A stretch of DNA of 39,695 nucleotides from assembly GCA_910576925.1 (NCBI GenBank), contig CAJTKB010000003.1:13064-52758 (forward strand). Direction: 5' to 3'. The notes under the pieces are model-generated. The model was not told the origin of the DNA and made no database searches. It saw nothing but the letters and a program-made list of their open reading frames with translations. The first letter of the stretch is position 1. Each line of letters begins with the position of its first letter. The translations under genes and the position numbers were made by a program. This document shows positions 23,931 to 33,460 of the stretch, one piece after another. This DNA is from an uncultured Bacilli bacterium. GTDB lineage: Bacteria; Bacillota_I; Bacilli_A; RF39; UBA660.

Positions 23931-24205
23931 TTAATTTAAAATTACAAATTTATTCTATTATATTTACATTTTTATATGGTATATTTTGTGCTTTTTTAGT
24001 AAATTTATTTTATAAGATATTATTTTATAGAAAATATTCATTTAAATTAATTGTTGATTTTTTGTTTGTTATTAGTCTTACAGTTTTATATTTTTTTATT
24101 TTGAAATTAATTAATTATGGTTATATTCATATTTATTTTTTAATCATATTTTGTTTAGGTTTTTTTAGCTTTTTTTCCTATTTTAAGAGATTTTTGCGTA
24201 AATAA
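23927..24205 (+). CDS. yabQ: Spore cortex protein YabQ
   Basis: This is a 92-residue membrane protein. B. subtilis YabQ is needed for cortex formation and localises to the forespore membrane. The first helix has the family features LQIYSIIFTFLYGIFCAF, and three or four transmembrane segments span the rest. Assignment relies on its coupling to yabP, its size and its topology. It is extremely AT-rich (Phe, Leu, Ile and Tyr codons dominate). Confidence 0.85.
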   Translation: MINLKLQIYSIIFTFLYGIFCAFLVNLFYKILFYRKYSFKLIVDFLFVISLTVLYFFILKLINYGYIHIYFLIIFCLGFFSFFSYFKRFLRK

Positions 24206-24229
24206 GTGTAAAATGTAGATTATTTTATA

Positions 24230-24258
24230 TTGTTGAAAAATATTATATGTTTTATACT
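24230..24258 (+). promoter_or_regulatory. Candidate promoter of divIC
   Basis: TTGTTG and TATACT are separated by 17 bp, with a ~17-nt leader. The -35 is weak. Confidence 0.4.
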
Positions 24259-24281
24259 TTTAATAGAAAGGATAATGGGAA

Positions 24282-24584
24282 ATGGCTAAAATGAGAAATA
24301 CAAAAAATAAAAAGTCTAATAAATGTAGAAGTTTTTTGTTTTGCAGTTTTTCTGTTATTGTAATCTCAGTTACAACTTATACAACATTAAAATATTGGTT
24401 AGAAATTTGTGATAAGTATAAAGAAAATAAGGAACTTAGTATTAAACTAAAAAAATTAAAAAAGAAAGAAGCAGCATTAAAAGTTGATGTTAATAAAATG
24501 CAGGATAGTGATTATATTGCAAGATATGCTAGAGAAAAGTATTTATATAGTAAAGATGGAGAATTTATTTTAAATATAAAATAA
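24282..24584 (+). CDS. divIC: Septum formation initiator DivIC
   Basis: This is a 100-residue bitopic division protein of the FtsB/DivIC family, a partner of FtsL and DivIB/FtsQ at the septum. A basic cytoplasmic tail is followed by one transmembrane helix (about 17-37). A coiled coil comes next (about 45-75, KELSIKLKKLKKKEAALK), then the C-terminal motif DSDYIARYAREKYLYSKDGE. It follows yabPQ as in B. subtilis. Confidence 0.92.
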   Translation: MAKMRNTKNKKSNKCRSFLFCSFSVIVISVTTYTTLKYWLEICDKYKENKELSIKLKKLKKKEAALKVDVNKMQDSDYIARYAREKYLYSKDGEFILNIK

Positions 24585-24594
24585 TTCTTTTTTT
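24561..24594 (+). terminator. Terminator overlapping the end of divIC
   Basis: GAAT-TTATTTTA and TAAAATA-ATTC pair across the last codons and stop, followed by a T-run. The stem is AT-rich, so strength is uncertain. Confidence 0.6.
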
Positions 24595-24685
24595 GTTTTA
24601 CATATTTCGTTGGAAATTTTCTTTTTTGGTAGTTTTTATAGTTAAAATAAGATATAATGATTATGATTGAAGGAAAAGGGATACT

Positions 24686-26017
24686 ATGAAAAAAGATAAT
24701 GAAAATATTATGATAGATGATTATTTTAGTTTTAATAATGGAGATGTTATTGTAGTAGGTTGTTCTAGTGGACCTGATTCTATGGCGCTTATTTCTATGC
24801 TTTTAAAAATTAGAGATAAATATTCATTAAAACTTATATGTAGTCATATTAATCATAATGTTAGACGTGAAAGTATAGAAGAAGAGAAATATGTTAGAGA
24901 ATATTGTTTAGAAAATAAACTTATATTTGAAACTATGACTATTGAAAAATATGGGGACGATAATTTTGAAAATGAAGCACGTAATATTCGATATCATTTT
25001 TTTGAAGAGTTAGTTAATAAGTATCATGCTAATTACTTGATGACAGCACATCATGGAGATGATTTGATAGAGACTATACTTATGCGAATGGTTAGAGGCT
25101 CTAATTTATCAGGATATGCTGGATTTAAAAAAGTTGTTGATATGGGATATTATAAACTAGTTAGACCTTTAATCCATTTTACTAAAGATGAACTTATTAG
25201 GTATGATAAGAAAAATAATATAGAATATTTTGATGATTCTAGTAATAGTAGTAGTTTATATACTAGAAATAGATATAGAAAGTATGTTCTTCCATTTTTA
25301 AAGTCAGAAGATAATAATGTTCATACAAAGTTTTTAAAGTTTAGTAATACATTACTTGATGTTAATAAATTTATCTGTAAAGAAAGAGATGAGTCTTTAA
25401 AAAAAATACTTGATAATGGGAAGCTTGATATAGTAAAATATTTAGCGTTAGATGAATTTATACAAAAAGAAATCTTATATTTCTTAATGGGAGAGTTTTA
25501 TCAAGATGATTTAATACTTATTAATGACAAACATATAAATTTAGTATATAGTGTAATTACATCTGGAAAAGCAAATATTACAGCGACTCTTCCTAATGAA
25601 GTTGAAGCGGTAAAAAGTTATAACTATTTTTATCTTAGAAAAATTATGGATGAACTTACTAAGTATGAAATTGAAATAGGAGAAGCTGTTAAGTTACCTA
25701 ATGGGCATTCAATTAAAACAATTAAAGAAAGTGATGATTCTAGTAATTATACTTGTAGATTATCTAGCAATGAAATATCTTTACCTTTGATAGTTAGAAC
25801 TCGTAAAATGGGAGATAAAATTACATTAAAAGGTATTGGTGGTACTAAAAAAATTAAAGATATATTTATTAATGAGAAAATAAATATTGATGAGAGGGAT
25901 TTATGGCCAATAGTTGAAGATAGTCTTGGAAGAATAGTTTGGATTCCAGGACTTAAAAAAAGTAAATTTGATAAGAAAAAAAATGAATTTTATGATATAA
26001 TATTGAAATATCGTTAA
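24686..26017 (+). CDS. tilS: tRNA(Ile)-lysidine synthetase TilS
   Basis: TilS attaches lysine to C34 of tRNA-Ile(CAU) so that it reads AUA. This is a 443-residue PP-loop ATPase. The ATP loop is CSSGPDSMAL (26-35), with Ser28 where most family members have Gly (SGGxDS). SHINHNVR, TAHHGDDLIETILMRMVRG and NEFxxRNRYRK-like segments follow, then the C-terminal TilS domain with RTRKMGDKITLKGIGGTKKIKDIFINEKI. AUA is abundant in this AT-rich genome. TATAAT at 24653-24658 lies upstream, with a poor -35. hprT, its usual partner, is absent. Confidence 0.95.
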   Translation: MKKDNENIMIDDYFSFNNGDVIVVGCSSGPDSMALISMLLKIRDKYSLKLICSHINHNVRRESIEEEKYVREYCLENKLIFETMTIEKYGDDNFENEARNIRYHFFEELVNKYHANYLMTAHHGDDLIETILMRMVRGSNLSGYAGFKKVVDMGYYKLVRPLIHFTKDELIRYDKKNNIEYFDDSSNSSSLYTRNRYRKYVLPFLKSEDNNVHTKFLKFSNTLLDVNKFICKERDESLKKILDNGKLDIVKYLALDEFIQKEILYFLMGEFYQDDLILINDKHINLVYSVITSGKANITATLPNEVEAVKSYNYFYLRKIMDELTKYEIEIGEAVKLPNGHSIKTIKESDDSSNYTCRLSSNEISLPLIVRTRKMGDKITLKGIGGTKKIKDIFINEKINIDERDLWPIVEDSLGRIVWIPGLKKSKFDKKKNEFYDIILKYR

Positions 26018-26029
26018 AGGAGGAATTTT

Positions 26030-28015
26030 ATGAATAATAATTTTGATAAAAAGATGATAAAAAAAGGAATGTTACCTTATTTATTTTTAGTTCTAATTAT
26101 GCTTGGCGTAATATATCTTGCAAATATTTTTAATAATACAGTAAATGTTTTGACTTATAATGAATTTATTGATTCTTTAGAGAATGAAAAAGTAAAAGAA
26201 CTTAAAGTTATTCCTAGAGATAGAGCTAAGACTTATGAAATTAAAGGTAAGCTTGAAGGATATAAAGATAATGAAACATTTTTTGTTAGAATACCATTAA
26301 GTGATTCTGTTATGAAAAAACTTATTACTTATTCTGAGAAAAATGATTTTAAATTTACTACAGTATCAGATCCTGAGTCTAATTCATTTTTATTACTTCT
26401 ATTTGATTTAATTCCTATAGTGTTAGTTTTAGGGGTTGGAATGTTTTTCTTAAATAAACAAATGGCTAGTAATAAAAGTTCTATGGATTTTGGTAGAAGT
26501 CGTGCTAAACTTTCTACTGATAAAAATAAAGTTACATTTAAGGATGTGGCAGGACTTACTGAAGAAAAAGAAGAAGTTAGAGAACTTATTGATTTCTTGA
26601 AAAATCCTAAAAAGTTCCAAGAATTAGGTGCAAGAATACCTAAGGGCGTATTATTAATGGGTCCTCCAGGAACTGGTAAAACTTTACTTGCTAGAGCAGT
26701 TGCTGGAGAAGCTAATGTACCATTTTATTATATAAGTGGTTCTGACTTTGTAGAGTTATTTGTTGGTATTGGAGCAAGTCGTGTTCGTGATATGTTTCAA
26801 CAAGCAAAAAGAAATGCTCCTTGTTTGATATTTATTGATGAAATTGATGCTGTTGGTCGTCAAAGAGGTACTGGACTTGGTGGTGGACATGATGAAAGGG
26901 AACAAACATTAAATCAATTGCTTACTGAAATGGATGGATTTGGAGAGAATTCTGGTATCATTATTATTGCAGCTACTAATAGACCTGATGTTCTTGATCC
27001 AGCTCTTCTTCGTCCAGGAAGATTTGATAGACAAGTAACTGTAAGTTTACCTGATATTAATGGTCGTAAAGAAATATTAAAAGTACATTCTAAAAATAAG
27101 ACTTTAGGAAATGAAGTTACTCTTGAAAATCTTGCTAAGAGAACTCCAGGATTTAGTGGAGCTGATCTTGAAAACTTACTTAATGAGGCTGCTCTTCTTG
27201 CTGTTCGTCGTAATAAAAAAGTGATTACTATGAGTGAAGTGGATGAGGCAACAGATCGTGTGTTAATGGGTCCTGCTAAAGTTAGTCGTAAATATAGTGA
27301 AAAGGATCGTAAGCTTGTAGCTTATCATGAGGCAGGTCATGCTGTTATTGGATTGAAACTTGCTAATGCTAGTGATGTTCAAAAAGTAACTATTATTCCA
27401 AGAGGTAGTGCTGGTGGATATAATATGATGGTTCCTAGTGAAGAAAAATTATGTTCTACTAAAACTGATTTATTAGAACAAGTTACAGGACTTCTTGGTG
27501 GACGCGTTGCAGAAGAGATAATTTTTAAAGAAATAACAACTGGTGCTGAGAATGATTTTTCAAAAGCAACTAAAATAGTTCGTGCTATGGTATGTGAATA
27601 TGGTATGAGTGATTTAGGACCAATGCAATTAGAACAGCAAGAGGGTGCTGCTTTCTTAGGAAGAGATTATAATAAAAGTCGTAATTTTTCTGAAAATGTT
27701 GCTCAAGAAATTGATACTGAGATGAGAAAGATTATAAATGATTGCTATGATAATGCTAAAAAGATTATTAAACAAAATAATGATTTACTTAATTTAATAG
27801 CAGAAACTTTACTTGAATATGAAACATTAACTAAAGAACAAATTGATTATTTAGTAGAAAATGGTCATATGCCTGATGAGAAAAAGGATAATTTGGAGAG
27901 TATGTCTTTAACATCACTTAGAGAACTTGCAAAAGAAAAGGATATTAAAAATTACTCAAAATTAAATAAAGCTCAATTAATTGATGAATTAGAAAAGTTA
28001 GAAAATAAAGAATAA
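26030..28015 (+). CDS. ftsH: ATP-dependent zinc metalloprotease FtsH with C-terminal Rho_N/SAP-like motif
   Basis: This is a membrane AAA+ protease (661 residues). Transmembrane helices lie at about 14-32 and 119-141. Walker A GPPGTGKT is at 211-218, Walker B LIFIDEID at about 266-273, the second region of homology at NRPDVLDPALLRPGRFD, and the zinc site HEAGH at 433-437. The last ~35 residues (SLTSLRELAKEKDI, then YSKLNKAQLIDEL) look like the helix-turn fold of Rho_N or SAP domains, which bind nucleic acid. That is not a standard part of FtsH. AAAGGAGGA precedes the ATG, 12 bases after tilS. Confidence 0.96.
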   Translation: MNNNFDKKMIKKGMLPYLFLVLIMLGVIYLANIFNNTVNVLTYNEFIDSLENEKVKELKVIPRDRAKTYEIKGKLEGYKDNETFFVRIPLSDSVMKKLITYSEKNDFKFTTVSDPESNSFLLLLFDLIPIVLVLGVGMFFLNKQMASNKSSMDFGRSRAKLSTDKNKVTFKDVAGLTEEKEEVRELIDFLKNPKKFQELGARIPKGVLLMGPPGTGKTLLARAVAGEANVPFYYISGSDFVELFVGIGASRVRDMFQQAKRNAPCLIFIDEIDAVGRQRGTGLGGGHDEREQTLNQLLTEMDGFGENSGIIIIAATNRPDVLDPALLRPGRFDRQVTVSLPDINGRKEILKVHSKNKTLGNEVTLENLAKRTPGFSGADLENLLNEAALLAVRRNKKVITMSEVDEATDRVLMGPAKVSRKYSEKDRKLVAYHEAGHAVIGLKLANASDVQKVTIIPRGSAGGYNMMVPSEEKLCSTKTDLLEQVTGLLGGRVAEEIIFKEITTGAENDFSKATKIVRAMVCEYGMSDLGPMQLEQQEGAAFLGRDYNKSRNFSENVAQEIDTEMRKIINDCYDNAKKIIKQNNDLLNLIAETLLEYETLTKEQIDYLVENGHMPDEKKDNLESMSLTSLRELAKEKDIKNYSKLNKAQLIDELEKLENKE

Positions 28016-28069
28016 TCTAGCTTTTTTCTTTGTAGCTATATATAATATTTTTTAGTGAGGAGAAGTATT

Positions 28070-28504
28070 ATGATTAAAAAGAAGAAACAAATTAAAATCA
28101 ATAAAAATGAAGAACTTGATAAATTAAAAAAAGGTGCTGGAGAATTTAAAAAGTTTATCTCTAGAGGAAATGTAGTTGATATGGCTATTGGTGTTATCGT
28201 AGGTGGAGCATTTGGTAAAATAGTTACTAGTCTTGTTAATGATATTTTAATGCCTATAATTGGAACTATACTTGGAGGGTTGAACTTTACTGATTTAAGT
28301 TTAAAGGTAGGAGATGCTAGTATTTTATATGGTAACTTTATACAGACTATTGTTGATTTTTTAATAGTAGCATTTTGTATTTTTATTATGATTAAAATAT
28401 TTGAAACATTTAAGAAAAAAGAAGAAGAAGTAAAGCTAGAAACTAAAAAAAGTGATGAGGTTATGTTGTTAGAAGAAATAAGAGATTTACTTAAACATAT
28501 TTAA
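28070..28504 (+). CDS. mscL: Large-conductance mechanosensitive channel MscL
   Basis: This is a 144-residue pentameric channel that relieves hypo-osmotic pressure. The first gate helix is FKKFISRGNVVDMAIGVIVGGAFGKIVTSLV, and MPIIGTILGG and the second helix (about 95-115) follow. A cytoplasmic helix ends the protein (LLEEIRDLLKHI). The N-terminal tail (~25 residues, lysine-rich) is longer than in typical MscL. GAGGAG selects the ATG at 28070 over an upstream in-frame GTG. Confidence 0.95.
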   Translation: MIKKKKQIKINKNEELDKLKKGAGEFKKFISRGNVVDMAIGVIVGGAFGKIVTSLVNDILMPIIGTILGGLNFTDLSLKVGDASILYGNFIQTIVDFLIVAFCIFIMIKIFETFKKKEEEVKLETKKSDEVMLLEEIRDLLKHI

Positions 28505-28533
28505 TAATTATAATAATAATTAGAGGGATATTT

Positions 28534-29517
28534 ATGAAATATAAAATTAGAGATATAGAAGTTGATAATCAAGTAGTTTTAGCTCCTATGGCAGGTATTT
28601 GTAATTCATCTTTTAGAAGAATTTGTAAAGAAATGGGATGTGGTCTTGTTTTTGCTGAGATGGTTAGTGATAAAGCGATTAGTTATGGTAATAAAAAGAC
28701 TATAGATATGCTTTATATGACAGATTCAGAACGACCTATTGTACAACAAATATTTGGAAGCGATGTAGAAAGTTTTGTTGAGGCTGCTAAATATATTGAG
28801 AAAGAGATGCATCCAGATATTATTGATATAAATATGGGCTGTCCAGTTCCTAAAGTTGCTGTTAGAGCACAAGCTGGTGCTGCTCTTTTGAAAAATCCTT
28901 TAAAAATAGGAGAAATCGTTAAGGCAGTAGTAGATTCTGTTAATATACCTGTTAGTGTGAAAATTAGAAGTGGTTGGGATAAAAACAGTATTAATGCTGT
29001 GGAAGTTGCTAAGATATGTGAAAAGTCTGGTGCTAGCTTAATTACAATACACCCAAGAACTAGAAGTGAAGGTTATAGTGGAAAAGCTAATTGGGATATA
29101 ATAAAGCAGGTAAAAGAAAGTGTCAATATTCCTGTAATTGGTAATGGTGATATAAGAAGTCCTGAAGATGCTAAAAGAATGCTTGATGAGACTGGTTGTG
29201 ACTTTGTTATGATAGGAAGAGGAGTACTTGGAAATCCTTGGTTAATAAGGAATACTATTTTATATTTAAATGGTGCTAGTTATGTAGAACCTACAATTAA
29301 AGAAAAAATTGAAATGTGTATAAAACATTTAAATTATTTAAGTGAAATCAAAGATGAAAAATTGGCAGTATTAGAAATTAGAAATCATATAGGCTGGTAT
29401 TTGAAAGGAATTAAGGGAGCTAATAATGTAAAAAATAAAGTATATCAATGTTTGAATATTCGTGATATACTAAATATATTAAATGATTTTTTAAAGGAGA
29501 TGGATTTTAGTGGCTAA
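28534..29517 (+). CDS. dusB: tRNA-dihydrouridine synthase DusB
   Basis: This FMN enzyme (327 residues) reduces uridine to dihydrouridine in tRNA. Motifs are LAPMAGICNSSFRRI (phosphate and FMN site), DINMGCPVPKV with the catalytic cysteine, KIRSGWD, IHPRTRSEGYSGKANW, VIGNGDI and GRGVLGNPW. It overlaps the next gene by eight bases. Placement before lysS matches B. subtilis. Confidence 0.96.
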   Translation: MKYKIRDIEVDNQVVLAPMAGICNSSFRRICKEMGCGLVFAEMVSDKAISYGNKKTIDMLYMTDSERPIVQQIFGSDVESFVEAAKYIEKEMHPDIIDINMGCPVPKVAVRAQAGAALLKNPLKIGEIVKAVVDSVNIPVSVKIRSGWDKNSINAVEVAKICEKSGASLITIHPRTRSEGYSGKANWDIIKQVKESVNIPVIGNGDIRSPEDAKRMLDETGCDFVMIGRGVLGNPWLIRNTILYLNGASYVEPTIKEKIEMCIKHLNYLSEIKDEKLAVLEIRNHIGWYLKGIKGANNVKNKVYQCLNIRDILNILNDFLKEMDFSG

Positions 29518-30130
29518 AAAAGAAGAAAAGGCTCTTTTTATTCAAAGATTAATTGCTTATATTATAGATATGATTATTATTTCTTGTATTTCCTCTGTGT
29601 TGTCATATCCTTTTATAAACTTTGATTCGTTTGAGAAATTGCAAAAAGAGGAAGATAAAGTACTTGAAAAATATAGTAAACAGAAAATTGATTTTATGGT
29701 TTATTTTAATGATAGTATGGATATTGAATATCAAAAATCAAAAATTACTGGTTTTTCTAATATTATAACTATAGCCATTTTGGTACTTTATTTTATAGTT
29801 TATCAGATATATAATAATGGACAAACTATTGGTAAGAAAATTATGAAAATAAAAATAATAAAAAATGAAAAAGGTACTTTGACTATGAATAATATGATAG
29901 TTAGAGGATTATTTAATAATTCAATTTTTGTGAATATATTTATTGCTATAATTGCATTATTTGGAAGAAATAGTTATATATATGGTTCAGTGATTGCTAG
30001 TATTTTTCAATATGCATTTATTGTTATTACAGTTATTATGATATTTATAAGAAAAGATGGTAGAGGATTATCTGATTTTATTGGTAATACTAAGGTGATA
30101 ATGTTGGATAATAAAGAAAGGAAAGTATAG
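29510..30130 (+). CDS. RDD family membrane protein
   Basis: This is a 206-residue membrane protein. It has RDD-family marks: RLIAYIIDMIIIS at the first helix (with the conserved Arg and Asp), NGQTIGKKIMKIKII after the central loop, and DGRGLSDFIGNTKVI at the end. There are four or five hydrophobic segments. RDD proteins have been linked to small-ion or osmolyte transport, but the role here is unknown. The GTG start at 29510 sits 9 bases after AAAGGAGA and inside the end of dusB. Two bases separate it from lysS. Confidence 0.85.
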   Translation: MAKKEEKALFIQRLIAYIIDMIIISCISSVLSYPFINFDSFEKLQKEEDKVLEKYSKQKIDFMVYFNDSMDIEYQKSKITGFSNIITIAILVLYFIVYQIYNNGQTIGKKIMKIKIIKNEKGTLTMNNMIVRGLFNNSIFVNIFIAIIALFGRNSYIYGSVIASIFQYAFIVITVIMIFIRKDGRGLSDFIGNTKVIMLDNKERKV

Positions 30131-30132
30131 TT

Positions 30133-31611
30133 ATGAGAGAGTTAAGTGAACAAGAGAAGGTTAGAAGAGAAAAGTTAGAAAAAATTTCAGAATTTTGTAA
30201 TCCATATCCAGAAAGATATGAGGTTACACATAGTTTAATAGAAGCATCTAAGCTAGATGATGGGGTAGTTGATGTGGCAGTAGCTGGAAGAATAGTTTTT
30301 ATGCGTAAAATGGGTAAAATGAGTTTTTTAAGGCTTAGAGATATAGATGGAGATTTACAAGTTTCTTTAAAGATAGATTCATTAGGTGAAGATGTTTATG
30401 ATTTCTTCAAAAGTAATGTTGATTTAGGGGATTTTATTGGTGTAAAGGGTGAGATATTTACTACTCAAACTGGAGAAAAAACATTAAGAGCTTTAGATTT
30501 TAAGTTTTTAGGTAAGGCTTTAAAACCTCTTCCTGAGAAGTTTCATGGATTAGTTGATGCTGAACAATGTTATCGTCATCGTTATGTTGATTTGATTATG
30601 AATGAAGAAACAAGAGAAAGATTTAGAATTAGAATGAATTTTATAAAAGAACTAAGAAATTATTTATATTCTCTTGATTATTATGAGATAGAAACTCCTA
30701 TTTTGAATAATAAAGCAAGTGGCGCAGTAGCTAGACCCTTTATGAGTCATCATAATGCTCTTGATATGGATGTATATCTTAGAATTGCTCCTGAAACATA
30801 TATGAAACGAGCTGTTGTTGCTGGTATGCCTAAGGTATTTGAAATTGGAAGATGTTTTAGAAATGAGGGAATGGATGGTACTCATTTACAAGATTTTACT
30901 ATGATAGAAGCTTATCAAGCTTACTTTAATTATGAAGATAATATGAAGTTAATTCAAAATATGTTACAAACTATTATTCAAAATATTTTTGGAACATTAA
31001 CAATTACTGTAGGGGATAAGATGATTGATATGTCTGGAAATTGGCCTAAGGTATCTTTTAGAGAATTAATATTAAAGTATGCAAATATAGATATAAGAGA
31101 ATATGATACTTGTGAGAAACTTGTTGCAAGAATTATCGAAGATAAAATTGAATTAGATAGTGATACTCCTATAGAAAATCTTGGATATGGTAATTTAGTT
31201 GATTATCTTTATAAAAAAGTAGCAAGGCCACATATAATCGAACCAATTTATTTGACTGAACACCCAATTAGTTTATCTCCACTTGCTAGAAGTAATGATG
31301 AAAATCCTTCTATTGTCGATAGATTTCAATTAGTAGTTAATGGTGCAGAAATAGTAAATGGTTATAGTGAGTTAGTTGATCCTAAAGAACAAGAAAAAAG
31401 ATTACTTGAGCAGTCAGAATTAAAAAACAATGGAGACGAAGAGGCAATGGAGATGGATTATGATTATATTGGTGCTATGGAATATGGTATGCCTCCAATA
31501 TCTGGTTGGGGTATGGGAATAGATAGAATTATTCAACTTATTACTGGTAGTGATAATATTCGTGATGTTGTAATGTTTCCACTTATGAGACCATTAACTG
31601 ATGAGAAATAA
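30133..31611 (+). CDS. lysS: Lysyl-tRNA synthetase, class II
   Basis: This is a 492-residue class II synthetase. An N-terminal OB fold binds the anticodon (about 45-140; AGRIVFMRKMGKMSFLRLRD). The catalytic motifs follow: motif 1 YRHRYVDLIMNEETRERF, motif 2 FEIGRCFRNEGMDGTHLQDFTMIE, and motif 3 GWGMGIDRIIQLI. Full length. AGGAAAG precedes the ATG. No T-box or lysine riboswitch is present. Confidence 0.97.
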   Translation: MRELSEQEKVRREKLEKISEFCNPYPERYEVTHSLIEASKLDDGVVDVAVAGRIVFMRKMGKMSFLRLRDIDGDLQVSLKIDSLGEDVYDFFKSNVDLGDFIGVKGEIFTTQTGEKTLRALDFKFLGKALKPLPEKFHGLVDAEQCYRHRYVDLIMNEETRERFRIRMNFIKELRNYLYSLDYYEIETPILNNKASGAVARPFMSHHNALDMDVYLRIAPETYMKRAVVAGMPKVFEIGRCFRNEGMDGTHLQDFTMIEAYQAYFNYEDNMKLIQNMLQTIIQNIFGTLTITVGDKMIDMSGNWPKVSFRELILKYANIDIREYDTCEKLVARIIEDKIELDSDTPIENLGYGNLVDYLYKKVARPHIIEPIYLTEHPISLSPLARSNDENPSIVDRFQLVVNGAEIVNGYSELVDPKEQEKRLLEQSELKNNGDEEAMEMDYDYIGAMEYGMPPISGWGMGIDRIIQLITGSDNIRDVVMFPLMRPLTDEK

Positions 31612-31630
31612 GGGTATAACTCTTTTTTTC
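31607..31630 (+). terminator. Terminator of lysS
   Basis: AGGGT and ACTCT pair around ATA (one G-U pair) with flanking A:T pairs, followed by a T-run. Confidence 0.65.
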
Positions 31631-31644
31631 TTTATATTAAATTA

Positions 31645-31673
31645 TTGCTAGTTAACTTTTATTAAAGTAAAAT
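31645..31673 (+). promoter_or_regulatory. Promoter of the nuclease gene
   Basis: TTGCTA (31645-31650) and TAAAAT (31668-31673) are 17 bp apart. The predicted +1 is at the AGGTGA ribosome site. Confidence 0.6.
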
Positions 31674-31690
31674 TATATTAGGTGATTTTG

Positions 31691-32407
31691 ATGATAAGAT
31701 ATAAATATAGAAAAAGAATTTTGATTTCTATTATTGTAATTGTTATTTTATTTATTGGTAATTATTTTGAAAGTGATATAAGAAAGTACTTTTTACAATT
31801 TAGTACAATAGAAAGTTATGATATAGATAATATACCTCCTTATACTGGAAATAATTATGTTATTATAAATGATAATAATTCTTTCTTTGAAGAAAAAGAT
31901 TTTAGTATTAAATCGTTTGAAAAGTATAGTAAACTTGACAAACTTGGCCGTAGTGGAGTTGCTTATGCTAATATTGGCAATGATTTAATGCCTGATAAAG
32001 AGCGAGGAAGTATTGGAATGATAAAACCTTCTGGTTGGCAGACAGTAAAGTATGATATTATATCAGGAAAATATTTATATAATAGATGTCATTTGATAGG
32101 ATATCAGCTTACTGGGGAAGGGGCTAATCCTAATAATTTAATAACATGTACAAGACAGATGAATACAGAAGGAATGCTTCAATTTGAGAATAAGGTATCA
32201 GAGTACATTAAAAAAACAGGAAATCACGTTTTGTATAAAGTGACTCCTGTGTATGAGAATGATAATTTACTTGTGAGTGGTGTTTTGATGGAAGCTTATT
32301 CAGTTGAAGATAGAGGTAAAGGAGTTAATTTTAATGTATATGTTTATAATGTTCAAGATGGGATTGAAATAGATTATAGTAATGGTAATAGTAAGTTAAA
32401 GTCTTAG
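31691..32407 (+). CDS. EndA-type DNA/RNA non-specific endonuclease, membrane-anchored
   Basis: This is a 238-residue beta-beta-alpha metal nuclease resembling the streptococcal DNA-entry nuclease family. After one N-terminal transmembrane anchor (about 8-24) comes YLYNRCHLIGYQLTGEGANPNNLITCTRQMN. It contains the family H-L-x-G-Y and N-x-x-N-L-I-T pattern; the usual DRGH is NRCH here, keeping the catalytic histidine. It would act outside the cell on DNA, for nutrition or uptake, which is inferred. The ATG at 31691 is preceded by AGGTGA. Confidence 0.85.
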   Translation: MIRYKYRKRILISIIVIVILFIGNYFESDIRKYFLQFSTIESYDIDNIPPYTGNNYVIINDNNSFFEEKDFSIKSFEKYSKLDKLGRSGVAYANIGNDLMPDKERGSIGMIKPSGWQTVKYDIISGKYLYNRCHLIGYQLTGEGANPNNLITCTRQMNTEGMLQFENKVSEYIKKTGNHVLYKVTPVYENDNLLVSGVLMEAYSVEDRGKGVNFNVYVYNVQDGIEIDYSNGNSKLKS

Positions 32408-33348
32408 TATTTTTTCCTTTTTGTATAAGTTTTTTCTCGTGTTATTTGATAGGGAAAAGCCTCTTTATCGTTTGTTAATGTTATAATATCCATTTCTTGG
32501 TAGAATAGATTATTAAATGGGTGCATATATTTGGGAGCACTATCTTGTATTGTAGTAATACCGCTATTTACTATTAAGTTTGTATTTCCATTTAAATTTT
32601 TAATACCTCTTGCTGGTGTGTTGGGAAATAGAGTTTTTTTAGGACTTATAATACCTTTATTTCCTCTAATGATATTTCCAAGACCAAATGGAAAACAACC
32701 ACCATGATAATGACCACTTATTAATAAATCATAATCTTTTAGAAGTTCTATTATTTTTTCATTATTTGTATATTCGGGGGAATGAAATAGTCCTATTTTT
32801 GGTTTTGCTGTTGGGAGATTTTTATATAGTTCTTCTTTTTTTACTAGTTGATTATATAATAAGATAGTATCCTCTTTCCTTTTTTCATTTAAATAATAGT
32901 TTTTTGTTTGTTTATATCCCATAATAAAAATATTATTATCTTTGTAATAAGAATTGTTTAGTAAATAAAAGTTATTAATATATGTAAGTTCTTTCCAATA
33001 TCTTTTTGCATATGTAGATAAGCGTTTATTATTAGAAACAAAATCGTGATTTCCTAAAATCATTATAGTTGGTGCAATTAGAGAAGCACTTTCAATTAAG
33101 GTTCTTGTTTGTTTTTCTTTTTCCTCATTTTTAAGTTCTTTAGGTGAGTCTATTATATCACCTAAAAAGAAAATATAGTTAGGTTGTTCTCTTTCTAATT
33201 TGTATGATAAATATTTAGTTTTATTTTGTAATATTAGTCTGCTTATATGTAGGTCACTAATACTTGCTATTTTTATATCTTCTTTTACTTTGTTATTGTA
33301 TATTTTATAATAATTTGTTTGTAAATAATCTGAAAAATTTATTATCAT
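32404..33348 (-). CDS. Calcineurin-like metallophosphoesterase
   Basis: This is the only minus-strand gene in the window (314 residues). The dinuclear metal motifs are SDLH (about 31-34), GDIID, GNHDF and SGHYHGGCFPFG. The protein resembles bacterial YaeI/YkuE-type phosphoesterases, some of which hydrolyse lipid or UDP-lipid substrates, but no substrate can be named. No signal peptide is evident. AGGAG lies just upstream on the minus strand. Its 3' end overlaps that of the convergent nuclease gene by four bases, and it diverges from the next gene. Confidence 0.9.
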   Translation of the reverse strand: MIINFSDYLQTNYYKIYNNKVKEDIKIASISDLHISRLILQNKTKYLSYKLEREQPNYIFFLGDIIDSPKELKNEEKEKQTRTLIESASLIAPTIMILGNHDFVSNNKRLSTYAKRYWKELTYINNFYLLNNSYYKDNNIFIMGYKQTKNYYLNEKRKEDTILLYNQLVKKEELYKNLPTAKPKIGLFHSPEYTNNEKIIELLKDYDLLISGHYHGGCFPFGLGNIIRGNKGIISPKKTLFPNTPARGIKNLNGNTNLIVNSGITTIQDSAPKYMHPFNNLFYQEMDIITLTNDKEAFPYQITREKTYTKRKKY

Positions 33349-33460
33349 ATATTTACTCCTTATTAGCTTTCTATTTTAACATAAGATAAAATTTTTTTAA
33401 ATACTTTTAGATTTTTGTTTTTTGTGTTATTATATTACACGATTTTAAGGAGGTTGTAGT

